Shown here: positions 6,442 through 15,766 of the stretch, piece after piece
How the letters are laid out: the number at the start of each line of letters is the position of its first letter
Numbering within the stretch: position 1 is the stretch's first letter
NCBI RefSeq assembly: GCF_029581575.1
Contig: NZ_CP089975.1
Coordinates: 1,612,001-1,676,000 of the forward strand
Length of the DNA: 64,000 nucleotides
Reading direction: 5' to 3'
Source of the DNA: Moraxella nasibovis
GTDB lineage: Bacteria > Pseudomonadota > Gammaproteobacteria > Pseudomonadales > Moraxellaceae
The notes under the pieces: generated by a model
Database searches by the model: none
What the model was told of the DNA's origin: nothing
The model's input: the letters and a program-made list of their open reading frames with translations, nothing else
Position numbers and translations under genes: made by a program

Positions 6442-9399
6442 ATGAAACAGTTATTTCTTATTCGTGAGGACGGCTCACGCTTCGCCATCAATGCTGATAT
6501 GGTTCAGTCCATCACTCGCAAAAATGGCAAAATCACCGTGAAATTAAAGAACGGTCAAACGCTAATTCTCGAAGAACAAGATCAACTTGTAGCTCAAGAG
6601 CAGGCAGATCAAACAGAAAACATCAGCGAAACCATCATGACTCATGATGCCACCGATGCGCACATTGAGAGCTTTGAGGCGATTTTTGTTGAATCCAATG
6701 AGTATGCAGGATACATTCAAGCTGCTGCTGGTTTGCTTGGTGTAGGTGCCATCGTCGCCGCAGCATCTGGCGGCAGCAACAATGGGGGGGGGGAGACTGT
6801 AAAACAAACCAGTAAGCCTGTCACACCCATCACAAAACCTACCGAACCTACACCTACGCCCAAGCCTCAGCCACAACCAGAGCCTGAGCCTGAGCCACAA
6901 CCAGAGCCACAACCAGAGCCACAGCCTGAGCCACAGCCTGAGCCTGAGCCAGACACCACAGCCCCCGTTTTAACCACAGCAACCCTTGCAACTGATGGCA
7001 AAGTGGTTAGTGGCAAAACCGAAAGCAATGCCACTGTTGAAGTAAAATACCAAGATAAAGTAATTGGTACTGCCAAAGCTAATGCAGCAGGTGATTATTC
7101 TGTGACTTTAGATAAAGCCTACACCAACGGCGAAGCACTCAGCGTAACTGCCAAAGATGCGGCAAATAATGTGAGTGTGGTGAAGACTGTTACAGCAGCA
7201 GACACCACAGCCCCTGTTTTAACCACAGCAACCCTTGCAACTGATGGTAAGGTGGTTAGTGGCAAAACCGAAAGCAATGCAACGGTTGAAGTGAAGTATC
7301 AAGATAAAGTGATTGGTACTGCCAAAGCTAATGCAGCAGGTGATTATTCTGTGACTTTAGATAAAGCCTACACCAATGGTGAAGCACTCAGCGTAACTGC
7401 CAAAGATGCGGCGAATAATCAAAGTGCTGCTAAGACAGTTACAGCAGCAGACACCACAGCCCCTGCTTTAACCACGGCAGCCATTACTACTGATGGTAGT
7501 GTTATCAATGGGAAAACAGAAGGTGGCGCAACCGTTGAGGTAAAATACCAAGATAAAGTGATTGGTACTGTCAAAGCTGACGCTGATGGTAATTATTCTG
7601 TTAATTTAGATAAAGCGTATGCCAATGGTGAAGCACTCAGCGTAACTGCCAAAGATGCGGCAAATAATGTGAGTGTGGTGAAGACTGTCTACGCTTCTGC
7701 AAACCTGAGCAATACCTCAGTTGAACTAGACTTAATCCCAGAATTTAGCAACCAAACCTCCTATGTACCCAAGACCATTTCAGAAAGAAGTAACTATAGC
7801 TATCTTACTGAGACGATGTCATTCACTGTTACTGGTCGAGAGGCTCTAATCACTCTAAATATCAGCAATCCATCAAACATCTTGCAAGGCTCAGTTCGTT
7901 ACGAAATTACAGGACCAGGGCTATCGTCAAGTGGATCGCAAAGCTTTAATAGTGTTGGTAAATCATCGAACGACATCATTTTAAATGAACGCTCACCGCT
8001 GTCCGCTGGTACTTATACCGTCAAAATTACTGCATCTTCACAAGGCTCTGCTTTGACTTTAAAAGCCACCGAGAAAGCACCTATCACCCAAGAAGTCTTT
8101 ACAAATTATGATGAAGTAACTGGATCGATTTTTGCTGACACTGACCAAAAACCTGAAAACTATCAAATCAAAGTCGGCGATACCATCATCGAGCATAAGG
8201 CAGGTCAGCCAGTTACCACAAGTGAAGTTGAGGTGAATCAAGGAGTACTAACCATCAAATCCGATGGTACTTATAGCTACACCTCTGCAGCGACGCAGCT
8301 ATCCGATGATGCCACTGATAAGCTTTCTATCCAAATTCTAGATATGAATGGCAAGACATTGGCGACACATCAGGCTACCGTAACGAAAGACACCACACCG
8401 CCAGAGGCAGGTGTACTGTCGTTGGTGGACTTTGAGGATACTGGTGCGTCAGATAGCGACCGCATCACTCAAGACAACAGCTTTGGCTTTAAAGTCCAAG
8501 ACAATGAGACTGACTCATCTGTGACATACGAGTATTCTATCGATCAAGGCAATACTTGGACTGCCATCGAAGGTGCATCCGTCAGCAACTTAGCGGATGG
8601 CGATTATCAATTCCGTGGCGTAGTGTCAGATAAATCACGCAACATTAGCCATACCAACATCATCAATGTTGCCATTGACAATCAAGCACCCGACCTAATC
8701 AATGCCGTTAAAGCAGGTTACGACCTCAATACATCTTTAATCTCAATCAGCACAACGACTGATGATGATTTGGCATTGTACAAAGTTACTGATGGTGTTC
8801 GCAGTGAGATTGCCAATCTTGATGCCATACCATTTGAAGTCGGTAGCTATGAAGCAGTATTGACAGATGTGGCTGGTAATAGTGTGGTGCAGGCGATTAA
8901 TATGATTTCGCCATCATCCAATCATTCAGTAAATCGGTCTGAAAGCGTTATTGATATTGCACTTATCAATAATGGTAGTGGCAATAGTGTCGATAGCTAT
9001 GAAGGACATGATCTACTCATCACATCAGGCAATGCTAGCTTATGGGCAGGCAATGGTAATGATATTTTAATCAATACAGGTGAAAAGAGAGATTATACTG
9101 GCTTAATCGGTGGTGCTGGTGATGATACTTATATCATTGACTTTGGTAGAAGCAATCAGACTTACACACACATCTTAGATAATTCTGGATCGAACGAACT
9201 ATTCTTGCATAATGTTCTGCCTGAAGACATAACTGTCAGAGCCATTGGCACAAAAGCAGATGTTGAATTGCAGTTTAATAGCCATAAAATTTCGATTTCT
9301 GGGCAGTTCTATGATTTTGCAAAGTATGGTGTTGATCACATCTACTTCGACGATGGCACCGTGTGGGATCGTGAGTATATCCAGACGGTGATTGGTTGA
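6442..9399 (+). CDS. BapA/RTX-type adhesin, likely type I secreted, with an in-frame poly-G tract
   Basis: 985 residues. The N-terminus (residues 1-55) resembles the BapA prefix domain. A hydrophobic Ala/Gly segment (about 93-112) follows, then poly-Gly at 115-117 encoded by a G10 tract (6784-6793), and a Pro/Glu/Gln linker (about 130-170). Three near-identical Ig-like repeats of 83 residues span about 171-420 (DNA period 249 bp). Further Ig-like segments lead to a C-terminus with GGAGDDTY and GNGNDIL, which are RTX/haemolysin-type calcium-binding motifs. This fits a surface or secreted adhesin exported by a type I system not encoded here. AAGGA precedes the ATG. The frame is open through ten G, so this copy is in the ON phase. 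Confidence 0.85.
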   Translation: MKQLFLIREDGSRFAINADMVQSITRKNGKITVKLKNGQTLILEEQDQLVAQEQADQTENISETIMTHDATDAHIESFEAIFVESNEYAGYIQAAAGLLGVGAIVAAASGGSNNGGGETVKQTSKPVTPITKPTEPTPTPKPQPQPEPEPEPQPEPQPEPQPEPQPEPEPDTTAPVLTTATLATDGKVVSGKTESNATVEVKYQDKVIGTAKANAAGDYSVTLDKAYTNGEALSVTAKDAANNVSVVKTVTAADTTAPVLTTATLATDGKVVSGKTESNATVEVKYQDKVIGTAKANAAGDYSVTLDKAYTNGEALSVTAKDAANNQSAAKTVTAADTTAPALTTAAITTDGSVINGKTEGGATVEVKYQDKVIGTVKADADGNYSVNLDKAYANGEALSVTAKDAANNVSVVKTVYASANLSNTSVELDLIPEFSNQTSYVPKTISERSNYSYLTETMSFTVTGREALITLNISNPSNILQGSVRYEITGPGLSSSGSQSFNSVGKSSNDIILNERSPLSAGTYTVKITASSQGSALTLKATEKAPITQEVFTNYDEVTGSIFADTDQKPENYQIKVGDTIIEHKAGQPVTTSEVEVNQGVLTIKSDGTYSYTSAATQLSDDATDKLSIQILDMNGKTLATHQATVTKDTTPPEAGVLSLVDFEDTGASDSDRITQDNSFGFKVQDNETDSSVTYEYSIDQGNTWTAIEGASVSNLADGDYQFRGVVSDKSRNISHTNIINVAIDNQAPDLINAVKAGYDLNTSLISISTTTDDDLALYKVTDGVRSEIANLDAIPFEVGSYEAVLTDVAGNSVVQAINMISPSSNHSVNRSESVIDIALINNGSGNSVDSYEGHDLLITSGNASLWAGNGNDILINTGEKRDYTGLIGGAGDDTYIIDFGRSNQTYTHILDNSGSNELFLHNVLPEDITVRAIGTKADVELQFNSHKISISGQFYDFAKYGVDHIYFDDGTVWDREYIQTVIG
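6784..6793 (+). repeat. G10 homopolymer inside the adhesin gene (phase-variation tract)
   Basis: Ten consecutive G at codons 115-118, coding Gly-Gly-Gly-Glu. Gain or loss of one G would shift the frame and separate the first ~115 residues from the Ig-like and RTX parts. Poly-G tracts are a known hypermutable phase-variation device in Moraxella and Neisseria surface genes. Confidence 0.8.
6952..7698 (+). repeat. Three tandem 249-bp repeats encoding Ig-like domains
   Basis: The block starting GACACCACAGCCCC recurs at 6952, 7201 and 7450, an exact 249-bp period (83 codons). Copies 1 and 2 are nearly identical; copy 3 has diverged. The unit can expand or contract without breaking the frame. Confidence 0.85.
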
Positions 9400-9417
9400 T
9401 TTTTCTTGTCTCCAACA

Positions 9418-9452
9418 AAGATGCTGCACTTAGGTGCGGCATCTTTTTTTAT
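9418..9452 (+). terminator. Rho-independent terminator after the adhesin gene
   Basis: Hairpin AAGATGC-t-GCAC / GGTGC-g-GCATCTT followed by a run of seven T, about 20 nt past the adhesin stop codon. Confidence 0.8.
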
Positions 9453-9598
9453 TTCATGTAATGATGGAGAATTTAACCCAAGTATAACTACCCGCCAATC
9501 TTGATGACAACACACCATAATAAACCTAAAATTTTCATCAGTATCAAATCAAAAAATCCATTATAATAAACACCTTTATTTTAGCATCAGAATAAACT

Positions 9599-11149
9599 AT
9601 GGCAAAATCTCGTCTTTTTCGCTCCACGATGGTCGTCAGCGCCATGACCATGCTCTCTCGCATTTTAGGTCTGGTGCGAGACATGGTCTTGATGGGCGTG
9701 TTTGGTGCAGGCGGTCTGATGGACGCCTTTTTGGTGGCGTTTAAAATTCCCAATTTTCTACGCCGTCTGTTTGCCGAAGGCGCATTTAGCCAAGCGTTCG
9801 TGCCTGTTTTGTCCGAATATAAAGAAAAGCGCACGCTCAATGAGGTACAGCTACTCATCAGCCGAGTCTCAGGCGTGCTAAGCCTTGTGCTGCTCGTCTT
9901 GACGGTGGTGGTCATCGCCCTAGCCCCTTGGGTGGTGGCGCTGTTTGCTCCCGGCTTTCGTGGTGATGAAGCCAAATTTGCCGCCGCTACCGAGCTTTTG
10001 CGCCTGACCTTCCCTTATCTGCTGTTCATCTCTATGACGGCGTTTTTTGGTAGTATTTTGCAAAGCTATGGGCGATTTGCTGCCCCTGCTTTTGCGCCCG
10101 TTCTGCTAAACGCCTGCATGATTTTAGGTGCTTTGTTGTTTGCGCCGATGTTTGACACACCGATCATGGTGCTGGGCTATGCAGTCGCCATCTCAGGCAT
10201 CTTGCAACTTATGATTCAGCTGCCACAGCTATGGCAACAAAAACTGCTCATCGCCCCTAAATTTGACACCCAACACGAGGGCGTACGGCGCATCTTAAAG
10301 CTCATGCTGCCCGCCATCTTTGGTGTGTCAGTGACGCAAATCAATCTACTACTCAACACCGTCTTTGCCTCGCTCATGATCGGCGGCTCAGTGTCATGGC
10401 TGTATGCTGCCGAGCGCCTAAGCGAGCTGCCGCTTGGTTTGATTGGGGTGGCGATCGGTACAGTCATTCTACCAAGCCTGTCATCAAGCCGTGCCAAAGC
10501 CGATGATGAAACTTTCAAAAAAACCCTAGACTGGGCGGCAAAGCTCATCATCTTGGTGGGTCTGCCTGCGTCTTTGGCGATGTTCGTGCTTTCTGATATA
10601 CTGATGAATGCTTTATTCGTGCGTGGCGAATTTACCCAGCATGACGCATTGATGAGCGGTGTCGCCCTAAAAGCCCTCTCAGGTGGCATTTTAGGGTTTA
10701 TGCTGATTAAGATTTTTGCTCCCGCCTTCTTTGCCGACCAAGACACCAAAACCCCAGTAAAAATCGGCATCATCGCCGTCTTTGCCAACATGATTTTTAG
10801 CGTCTTATTCATCGGTATTTTTTATCTCATAAAACTGCCCTTGCATGGCGGTTTGGCACTGGCGACGACTGCTGCAAGCTTTGTAAACGCTGGGCTTTTA
10901 TACTACTTTTTACACAAAAAACAAGTGTTCCGCTTTGGCAGTCATTGGAGAAAAATGGGTGCGCAGTTTGGTCTGTCCAGTCTTTTGATGGTGCTGTCAT
11001 TGTACTTGGTGCTGCCGTTTTACCCCACCGATGGCGCACAGTGGCTACGCATCGCATCGCTACTTGGCATCTGCCTGCTCGGTGCAGCGGTGTATGGCAT
11101 TGTTTTGCTCGCCACAGGCTTTCGCCCCCGTCAGCTCAAACACGGCTGA
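9599..11149 (+). CDS. murJ: Lipid II flippase MurJ
   Basis: 516 residues, the usual MurJ length, with about 14 hydrophobic segments throughout. The N-terminus (SAMTMLSRILGLVRDMVLM, then DAFLVAFKIPNFLRRLFAEGAFSQAFVPVL) is the MurJ/MviN signature. The protein flips lipid-linked peptidoglycan precursor across the inner membrane and belongs to the MOP superfamily. The gene appears monocistronic and complete. Confidence 0.96.
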   Translation: MAKSRLFRSTMVVSAMTMLSRILGLVRDMVLMGVFGAGGLMDAFLVAFKIPNFLRRLFAEGAFSQAFVPVLSEYKEKRTLNEVQLLISRVSGVLSLVLLVLTVVVIALAPWVVALFAPGFRGDEAKFAAATELLRLTFPYLLFISMTAFFGSILQSYGRFAAPAFAPVLLNACMILGALLFAPMFDTPIMVLGYAVAISGILQLMIQLPQLWQQKLLIAPKFDTQHEGVRRILKLMLPAIFGVSVTQINLLLNTVFASLMIGGSVSWLYAAERLSELPLGLIGVAIGTVILPSLSSSRAKADDETFKKTLDWAAKLIILVGLPASLAMFVLSDILMNALFVRGEFTQHDALMSGVALKALSGGILGFMLIKIFAPAFFADQDTKTPVKIGIIAVFANMIFSVLFIGIFYLIKLPLHGGLALATTAASFVNAGLLYYFLHKKQVFRFGSHWRKMGAQFGLSSLLMVLSLYLVLPFYPTDGAQWLRIASLLGICLLGAAVYGIVLLATGFRPRQLKHG

Positions 11150-11312
11150 TAGCAGCTGATTATAATTGATTGTACAAATCACACAAATCATTTACAAATC
11201 ACTACACACAAGAGCGAATAACTTGCTATAATCAATGCACAAGTTTGCGGTGCATGACATGACAATGCACTGCAAATAAACAATCACATTAACAATCAAC
11301 AAGGAAAACATC

Positions 11313-11810
11313 ATGTTAAAGCCAATCAGCCAGCCCATTGCCAAAGACTTCGACCCAAACACTAATTTAGAAAAAATCCGTCTAGAATGCCAAGAGCTGG
11401 CCAAATCTCGTGCTAAGATCTCAGCAGGCGTGGCGATCATTCCTGTACCTTTCTTGGATGTGGCGATCGATGTCGGCATGCTGTCTAAGCTTTTGCCAGA
11501 AATCACCAAAAAATTTGGTCTACAAGAACCAACCGACCCAAACAGCGGTGCCAGCGAAGCAGCTCGCAAACAAAGCATCCAAGAGCGCATCATCGCCATC
11601 GGTGGCTTGGTGGCGACTCGTGGCGTGGTTAATAAGACCATTCAAGGCTTTGGCGGTCGTATCATCGGCAAGCAAATCGCCAAATATGTCCCACTTGGTG
11701 GTCAGATGGTCGCAGCCAGCATCGGCTACATGATTTTCAAAAAAATCGCCTTCGACCACATCGAAGAGTGCTATCGTGTCGCCAAAGAAGCTCAGCTAAA
11801 AGCCCGCTGA
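11313..11810 (+). CDS. Small conserved protein resembling DUF697-type proteins
   Basis: 165 residues. The SAGVAIIPVPFLDVAIDVGMLSKLLPEI segment (residues about 35-62) is a hydrophobic hairpin like that of DUF697/YcjF-type proteins. A second Gly/Val-rich hydrophobic segment (about 95-140) includes a Gly-Gly-rich turn. The product is probably membrane-associated, but the function is unknown. An AAGGAAAA site lies before the ATG, TATAAT at 11227-11232 may be the -10 box, and a clear terminator follows. The family assignment rests on one conserved segment. Confidence 0.65.
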   Translation: MLKPISQPIAKDFDPNTNLEKIRLECQELAKSRAKISAGVAIIPVPFLDVAIDVGMLSKLLPEITKKFGLQEPTDPNSGASEAARKQSIQERIIAIGGLVATRGVVNKTIQGFGGRIIGKQIAKYVPLGGQMVAASIGYMIFKKIAFDHIEECYRVAKEAQLKAR

Positions 11811-11837
11811 TTCTCTAAGCGCTTGATTTAAATGACG

Positions 11838-11870
11838 AAAAAGACCGCACCAGTGGTCTTTTTCCTTTTT
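11838..11870 (+). terminator. Rho-independent terminator
   Basis: AAAAAGACC / GGTCTTTTT stem (11838-11846 with 11855-11863) followed by a T-rich tail, 28 nt after the stop of the DUF697-like gene. Confidence 0.8.
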
Positions 11871-12043
11871 TTTGAATGATTTTTCTATTTTGGCATAATA
11901 AATTTTACGGTTTTGTTTGAGAAAATTTGCCAAACAAGCTAAAATAGACCTTTAAACTGTCAGATTAAGCTTGCTTGGTGGCGTTGTCATGCAAGTTCTG
12001 TTAAGCCCACTTTACTTAGCCAATTTTTAGCCAAGGTATTCTC

Positions 12044-12367
12044 ATGACTTTTGTTGTAACTGATAACTGTGTTTTGTGTAAATATACCGACTGTGTGGAA
12101 GTCTGCCCTGTGGACTGCTTTTATGAAGGTCCAAACTTCCTAGTCATCAACCCTGACGAATGCATCGACTGCGCCTTGTGCGAGCCAGAATGCCCTGCCA
12201 ATGCGATTTTTAGTGAAGATGAAGTGCCAGCAGGTCAAGAAGAATACATCGCCTTGAACGAAGAGCTGTCTGCCATCTGGACAAACATCACTGAGAAAAA
12301 AGACCCGATGCCTGAGCATGAAAAATGGGACGGCGTGTCTGGCAAGATTCAATACCTAGAACGCTAA
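12044..12367 (+). CDS. fdxA: 7Fe-8S type ferredoxin FdxA
   Basis: 107 residues, typical of Azotobacter FdI-like ferredoxins. Two clusters of Cys are visible: [18 protein letters not shown] at the N-terminus and [12 protein letters not shown] at residues about 40-51. They bind a [3Fe-4S] and a [4Fe-4S] cluster. It acts as a small soluble electron carrier; the partner is not evident from the neighbours. The gene is monocistronic, with its own terminator. Confidence 0.95.
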   Translation: MTFVVTDNCVLCKYTDCVEVCPVDCFYEGPNFLVINPDECIDCALCEPECPANAIFSEDEVPAGQEEYIALNEELSAIWTNITEKKDPMPEHEKWDGVSGKIQYLER

Positions 12368-12379
12368 TCACTCATCAAG

Positions 12380-12414
12380 CAAAAAGCCCATCATTTGTGG
12401 GCTTTTTCTTTTTG
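12380..12414 (+). terminator. Rho-independent terminator of fdxA
   Basis: AAAAAGCCCA / TGGGCTTTTT stem with a short loop and T-rich tail, starting about 13 nt after the fdxA stop codon. Confidence 0.8.
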
Positions 12415-12434
12415 TGCTGATTAAACACACCTGC

Positions 12435-12478
12435 CGATTCATGGCAGATTTTATATCGATTCATGGCAGATTTTATAT
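12435..12478. repeat. Two perfect 22-bp tandem repeats
   Basis: A 22-bp unit beginning CGATTCATGGCAGATT occurs twice head-to-tail (12435-12456 and 12457-12478), between the terminators of fdxA and the AGCS gene. No function is visible. Confidence 0.7.
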
Positions 12479-12511
12479 CAATGTTAATTCTGAGTATGCC
12501 ACAAATTAAGC

Positions 12512-12546
12512 CCAAAAAAACCTGCTTGATGCAGGTTTTTTTTGTG
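12512..12546. terminator. Bidirectional terminator between fdxA and the AGCS symporter gene
   Basis: AAAAAACCTGC / GCAGGTTTTTT stem around a 5-nt loop, flanked by A on one side and T on the other. It lies 15 nt past the stop of the minus-strand symporter gene and would work in both directions. Confidence 0.8.
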
Positions 12547-12559
12547 GATGAACGGTAAA

Positions 12560-14062
12560 TTACCAAATGTCGGATTTGATTTTGGCTTTTAGTTCTGGGT
12601 GATTGTCCAGTTTAAATTCTGGCTCAGCCACGCCTGCTTTGATTTGTGCATTATAGTCTTTGACCAAAGCAAACACATATTTTGACAACAGCACAATCGC
12701 AATCAAGTTAATGAATGCCATGATGCCCATCGTCAGATCACCCATGTCCCACACGACCGCAACTTTCGTGACCGCACCAAAATACACAAAGCACAGCACC
12801 AAAATTCTAAAAATCGTCAAGACGGCAGCGTTGTTTTTCAAAAACTGCATGTTCGACTCAGCATAAGCGTAGTTGCCGATGATGGTTGAGAATGCAAACA
12901 TGAACAAAATGAACGCCAAGAAATACTGACCCCAAGCACCCACATGGCTTTCAAGCGCCGCTTGTGTGAGCTGCACGCCTGATAAGTCGGCGGCATTTTC
13001 TGGCATGGTCGCAAGCAAAATCACAAACGCCGTGCAAGAACACACGATCAAAGTATCCACAAACACGCCAAGCATCTGAATCGTGCCTTGCTCCACAGGG
13101 TGCTTGACGCTGGCAGCCGCTGCCGCATTTGGCGCAGAGCCTTGACCTGCCTCGTTCGAGTACAAACCACGCTTAATGCCCTGCATCATCGCCACCGACA
13201 CCATCGAGCCGAACAGACCGCCGCCTGCCGCTTCAAAAGTAAAGGCATCGGTAAAAATCAGCGAAATGACGCTTGGAATCTCGCCAATGTTCATGACAAT
13301 AATAAATAAAGCCACCAAAAGATACACCGCCGCCATGATCGGCACGATGACCTCAGCGATTTTTGAGACACGAGCGATACCACCAAAAATGATCGGTGCT
13401 GCCAAAATCACTAAGCCTGCTCCGACGATGTGCTTATAAATCAGCCAATCCGCCTGACAAGCATCGCTCTCGCCCACACAGCCCATCGCTGATTGAATGG
13501 ACAGCGTGATGGTGTTTGACTGAATCGATTGATACACAAAACCAAAGCACACAATCAAAGCCAAAGCAAACACCAAGCCTAGCCATTTTTGACCAAGCCC
13601 TTGCTCGATGTAGTAGGCAGGACCACCACGAAAACGCCCTGTTGTCTCGTCTTTAATCTTAAACAGCTGCGCAAGGCTCGACTCCGCCAATGCCGAACAC
13701 ATACCAATCAAGGCAATGAGCCACATCCAAAACACAGCGCCTGCCCCGCCAAGGCTGATGGCAATCGCCACGCCTGCGACATTACCCACACCGACACGGC
13801 TGGCAAGTCCAGTAACGAACGCCTGAAACGCAGAAATACCTTCGCTTTCATCATGTCCTTTGCGGCTTGACAGCATCGTCTTGACACTGCGCCCAAACAG
13901 ACGAAACTGCGCAAAACCAGTAAACAGCGTGAAAAACACGCCAACCAAAATCAACAGCCAAAGCAGCACATCCCAAAGCGGTGCGCTAAACGCATTGACC
14001 ATACAGTGCAAACCATCAGTAAAAGTGGGCTGCGACACACAAGAAAACGGATTATCGTACAT
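12560..14062 (-). CDS. Sodium:alanine/glycine symporter (AGCS family)
   Basis: 500 residues from the ATG at 14062 (MYDNPFSCV), chosen because TTGGAA lies just upstream. An earlier in-frame ATG at 14110 abuts the U-run of a terminator hairpin and has no ribosome-binding site. The protein has about 11 hydrophobic segments. The GLASRVGVGNVAGVAIAISLGGAGAVFWMW and YSNEAGQGSAPNAAAAA stretches are the AGCS signatures. It imports alanine or glycine with Na+. Its leader carries a strong terminator-like hairpin, suggesting attenuation. Confidence 0.93.
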   Translation of the reverse strand: MYDNPFSCVSQPTFTDGLHCMVNAFSAPLWDVLLWLLILVGVFFTLFTGFAQFRLFGRSVKTMLSSRKGHDESEGISAFQAFVTGLASRVGVGNVAGVAIAISLGGAGAVFWMWLIALIGMCSALAESSLAQLFKIKDETTGRFRGGPAYYIEQGLGQKWLGLVFALALIVCFGFVYQSIQSNTITLSIQSAMGCVGESDACQADWLIYKHIVGAGLVILAAPIIFGGIARVSKIAEVIVPIMAAVYLLVALFIIVMNIGEIPSVISLIFTDAFTFEAAGGGLFGSMVSVAMMQGIKRGLYSNEAGQGSAPNAAAAASVKHPVEQGTIQMLGVFVDTLIVCSCTAFVILLATMPENAADLSGVQLTQAALESHVGAWGQYFLAFILFMFAFSTIIGNYAYAESNMQFLKNNAAVLTIFRILVLCFVYFGAVTKVAVVWDMGDLTMGIMAFINLIAIVLLSKYVFALVKDYNAQIKAGVAEPEFKLDNHPELKAKIKSDIW

Positions 14063-14110
14063 AACCATTCCAAAAATAACCATAAAAATACCCAGCCCAG
14101 CAATAGGCAT

Positions 14111-14143
14111 CAAAAAAGCGACCTACCAAAAAGGAAGGTCGCC
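14111..14143 (-). promoter_or_regulatory. Terminator hairpin in the AGCS symporter leader, candidate attenuator
   Basis: On the minus strand, GCGACCT-t-CC / GG-t-AGGTCGC around a TTTTT loop is followed at once by TTTTTTG, a textbook intrinsic terminator. It lies about 50 nt upstream of the likely symporter start, inside the leader. A further hairpin (AATCAA/TTGAT around 14150-14165) precedes it. I could not match the upstream sequence to a known riboswitch; glycine-riboswitch core motifs are absent. Confidence 0.55.
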
Positions 14144-14283
14144 TGTCGCCATCAATTCTCTTGATTCATCGGCAAGGGGTTTGTGATTATTATAAACTTT
14201 TTATCATGGCTATGCAAACTTAATTTTACCATTTTGACAGTTTGTTAAGGGAACCTTACCCAATCCTAAAACCAAGCCCATCA

Positions 14284-15594
14284 TCAATGCGCCAAATCAT
14301 CTTGGCGATCTTCTTTTAGGCTCAAAAACCAATTTAATAAAATCGCCGCAAAAGTCGCCGTGCCGATACCGCCCAAATCAAAGCTACCAATCATCAAGCC
14401 AAAGTTACCCGTGCCTAGAATGATGGTGATGGCAGCGACCATTAGGTTTTTGTTGTTGGCAAAATTGACTTTGTTATCAATCCAGATTTTCGCCCCAGCA
14501 ACAGTAATCAAACCAAACACCACGATAGACGCACCTGTCAAAACAGGACTTGGAATGGTTTGAATCAACGCACCGAATTTTGGCGACAACCCTAAGAAAA
14601 TCGCAAACACGCCCGCCACCACAAAGATGATGGTAGAATACACACGAGTCACTGCCATCACGCCAATGTTTTCGCCATAAGTGGTCATGCCAGTACCGCC
14701 CACGCCTGCCGACAGCGCTGTCGCCACACCATCAGCAACAAACGCTTTGCCAAGATATGGCGTGAGATTTTCGCCAGTCATCGCACCGACCGCCTTGATA
14801 TGACCTAAGTTTTCCGCCACCAAAATGAACGCCACAGGCGCAATGATGAGCATGGCGTTAGCATCAAACACAGGCGAGCTAAAATTTGGCATACCAAACC
14901 ACGCCGCATCGCTAATCTTGGCAAAGTCAATCGGCGTACCCAGCCCAAAGCCATTTGCCACGATCGCATAAATCACATACGCCAGCACCAAGCCTAATAA
15001 CAATAGCAAACGCTGCATAAAACCACGAGCAAACACCGCAATCATACCCATACACAGCACAGTAACCAGCGACATCCACAGCTCAAACGGCTTGCCTGCC
15101 ACCGCCGACACCGTCACAGGCGCAAGGTTTAGACCAATAATCATCACCACCGCACCCGTCACCAGAGGTGGCATGAGCTTTTCAATCCAACGAGTGCCAG
15201 TCGCCATCACCAAAAAGCCAATCAAAGCGTACAAAATACCACAAGCGATGATACCACCTAGTGCCACGCCAAGATTTGGGTTCGCCCCAGAGCCTGTGGC
15301 ATGAGCAGTCGCTGCCGCCACCACGCCAATGAACGCAAAAGACGAACCCAGATAGCTTGGCACTCGCCCACCCGTCATCAAAAAGAATAAAATTGTGCAA
15401 ATGCCCGACATCATGATGGCAAGATTGGCATCAAAACCCATCAAAATCGGCGCAAGCACGGTCGCCCCAAACATCGCCAACACATGCTGAATGCCCAGCA
15501 TCGCAGTTTGCACAGGGGGGAGGTATTCATTAGTAGCGACAGGTCGTGTGCCAAGATTGCCCGTATACGGCTGCCATTTTGGAAACCAACTCAT
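14284..15594 (-). CDS. uraA: Uracil:cation symporter (UraA/NCS2 family)
   Basis: 436 residues with about 14 hydrophobic segments. The N-terminal QHVLAMFGATVLAPILMGFD segment, the central AENLGHIKAVGAMTGENLTPYLGKAF segment (with the substrate-binding Glu) and the GTGMTTYGENIGVMAVT stretch are typical of NCS2 uracil permeases. It takes up uracil for pyrimidine salvage. The related RutG (pyrimidine utilisation) is an alternative, but no rut genes are nearby. The gene is divergent from ileS. Confidence 0.88.
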   Translation of the reverse strand: MSWFPKWQPYTGNLGTRPVATNEYLPPVQTAMLGIQHVLAMFGATVLAPILMGFDANLAIMMSGICTILFFLMTGGRVPSYLGSSFAFIGVVAAATAHATGSGANPNLGVALGGIIACGILYALIGFLVMATGTRWIEKLMPPLVTGAVVMIIGLNLAPVTVSAVAGKPFELWMSLVTVLCMGMIAVFARGFMQRLLLLLGLVLAYVIYAIVANGFGLGTPIDFAKISDAAWFGMPNFSSPVFDANAMLIIAPVAFILVAENLGHIKAVGAMTGENLTPYLGKAFVADGVATALSAGVGGTGMTTYGENIGVMAVTRVYSTIIFVVAGVFAIFLGLSPKFGALIQTIPSPVLTGASIVVFGLITVAGAKIWIDNKVNFANNKNLMVAAITIILGTGNFGLMIGSFDLGGIGTATFAAILLNWFLSLKEDRQDDLAH

Positions 15595-15692
15595 AAAAAA
15601 GCCTTAAAATTGTGTTTAAATTGTAATTTTGTGTATTATATCGTTAATTCAAACAATTTACCAAATTTAATTTGCAATATTTGTCCTGAACT

Positions 15693-15722
15693 TTTGCAGA
15701 TTGGACCCTTTTCATTTATAAT
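15693..15722 (+). promoter_or_regulatory. Probable sigma-70 promoter of ileS
   Basis: TTTGCA (15693-15698), an 18-nt spacer and a perfect TATAAT (15717-15722), 45 nt upstream of the ileS start and pointing toward it. Confidence 0.5.
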
Positions 15723-15766
15723 ACCCTGTTATTTTTAAAAATTTGCCAACCAAAGACGAGAGCGTC

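Noticed and set aside
14111..14280. Glycine riboswitch in front of the AGCS symporter
   Set aside because: The conserved glycine-aptamer core words are not present on the minus strand. Only the terminator hairpin is supported.
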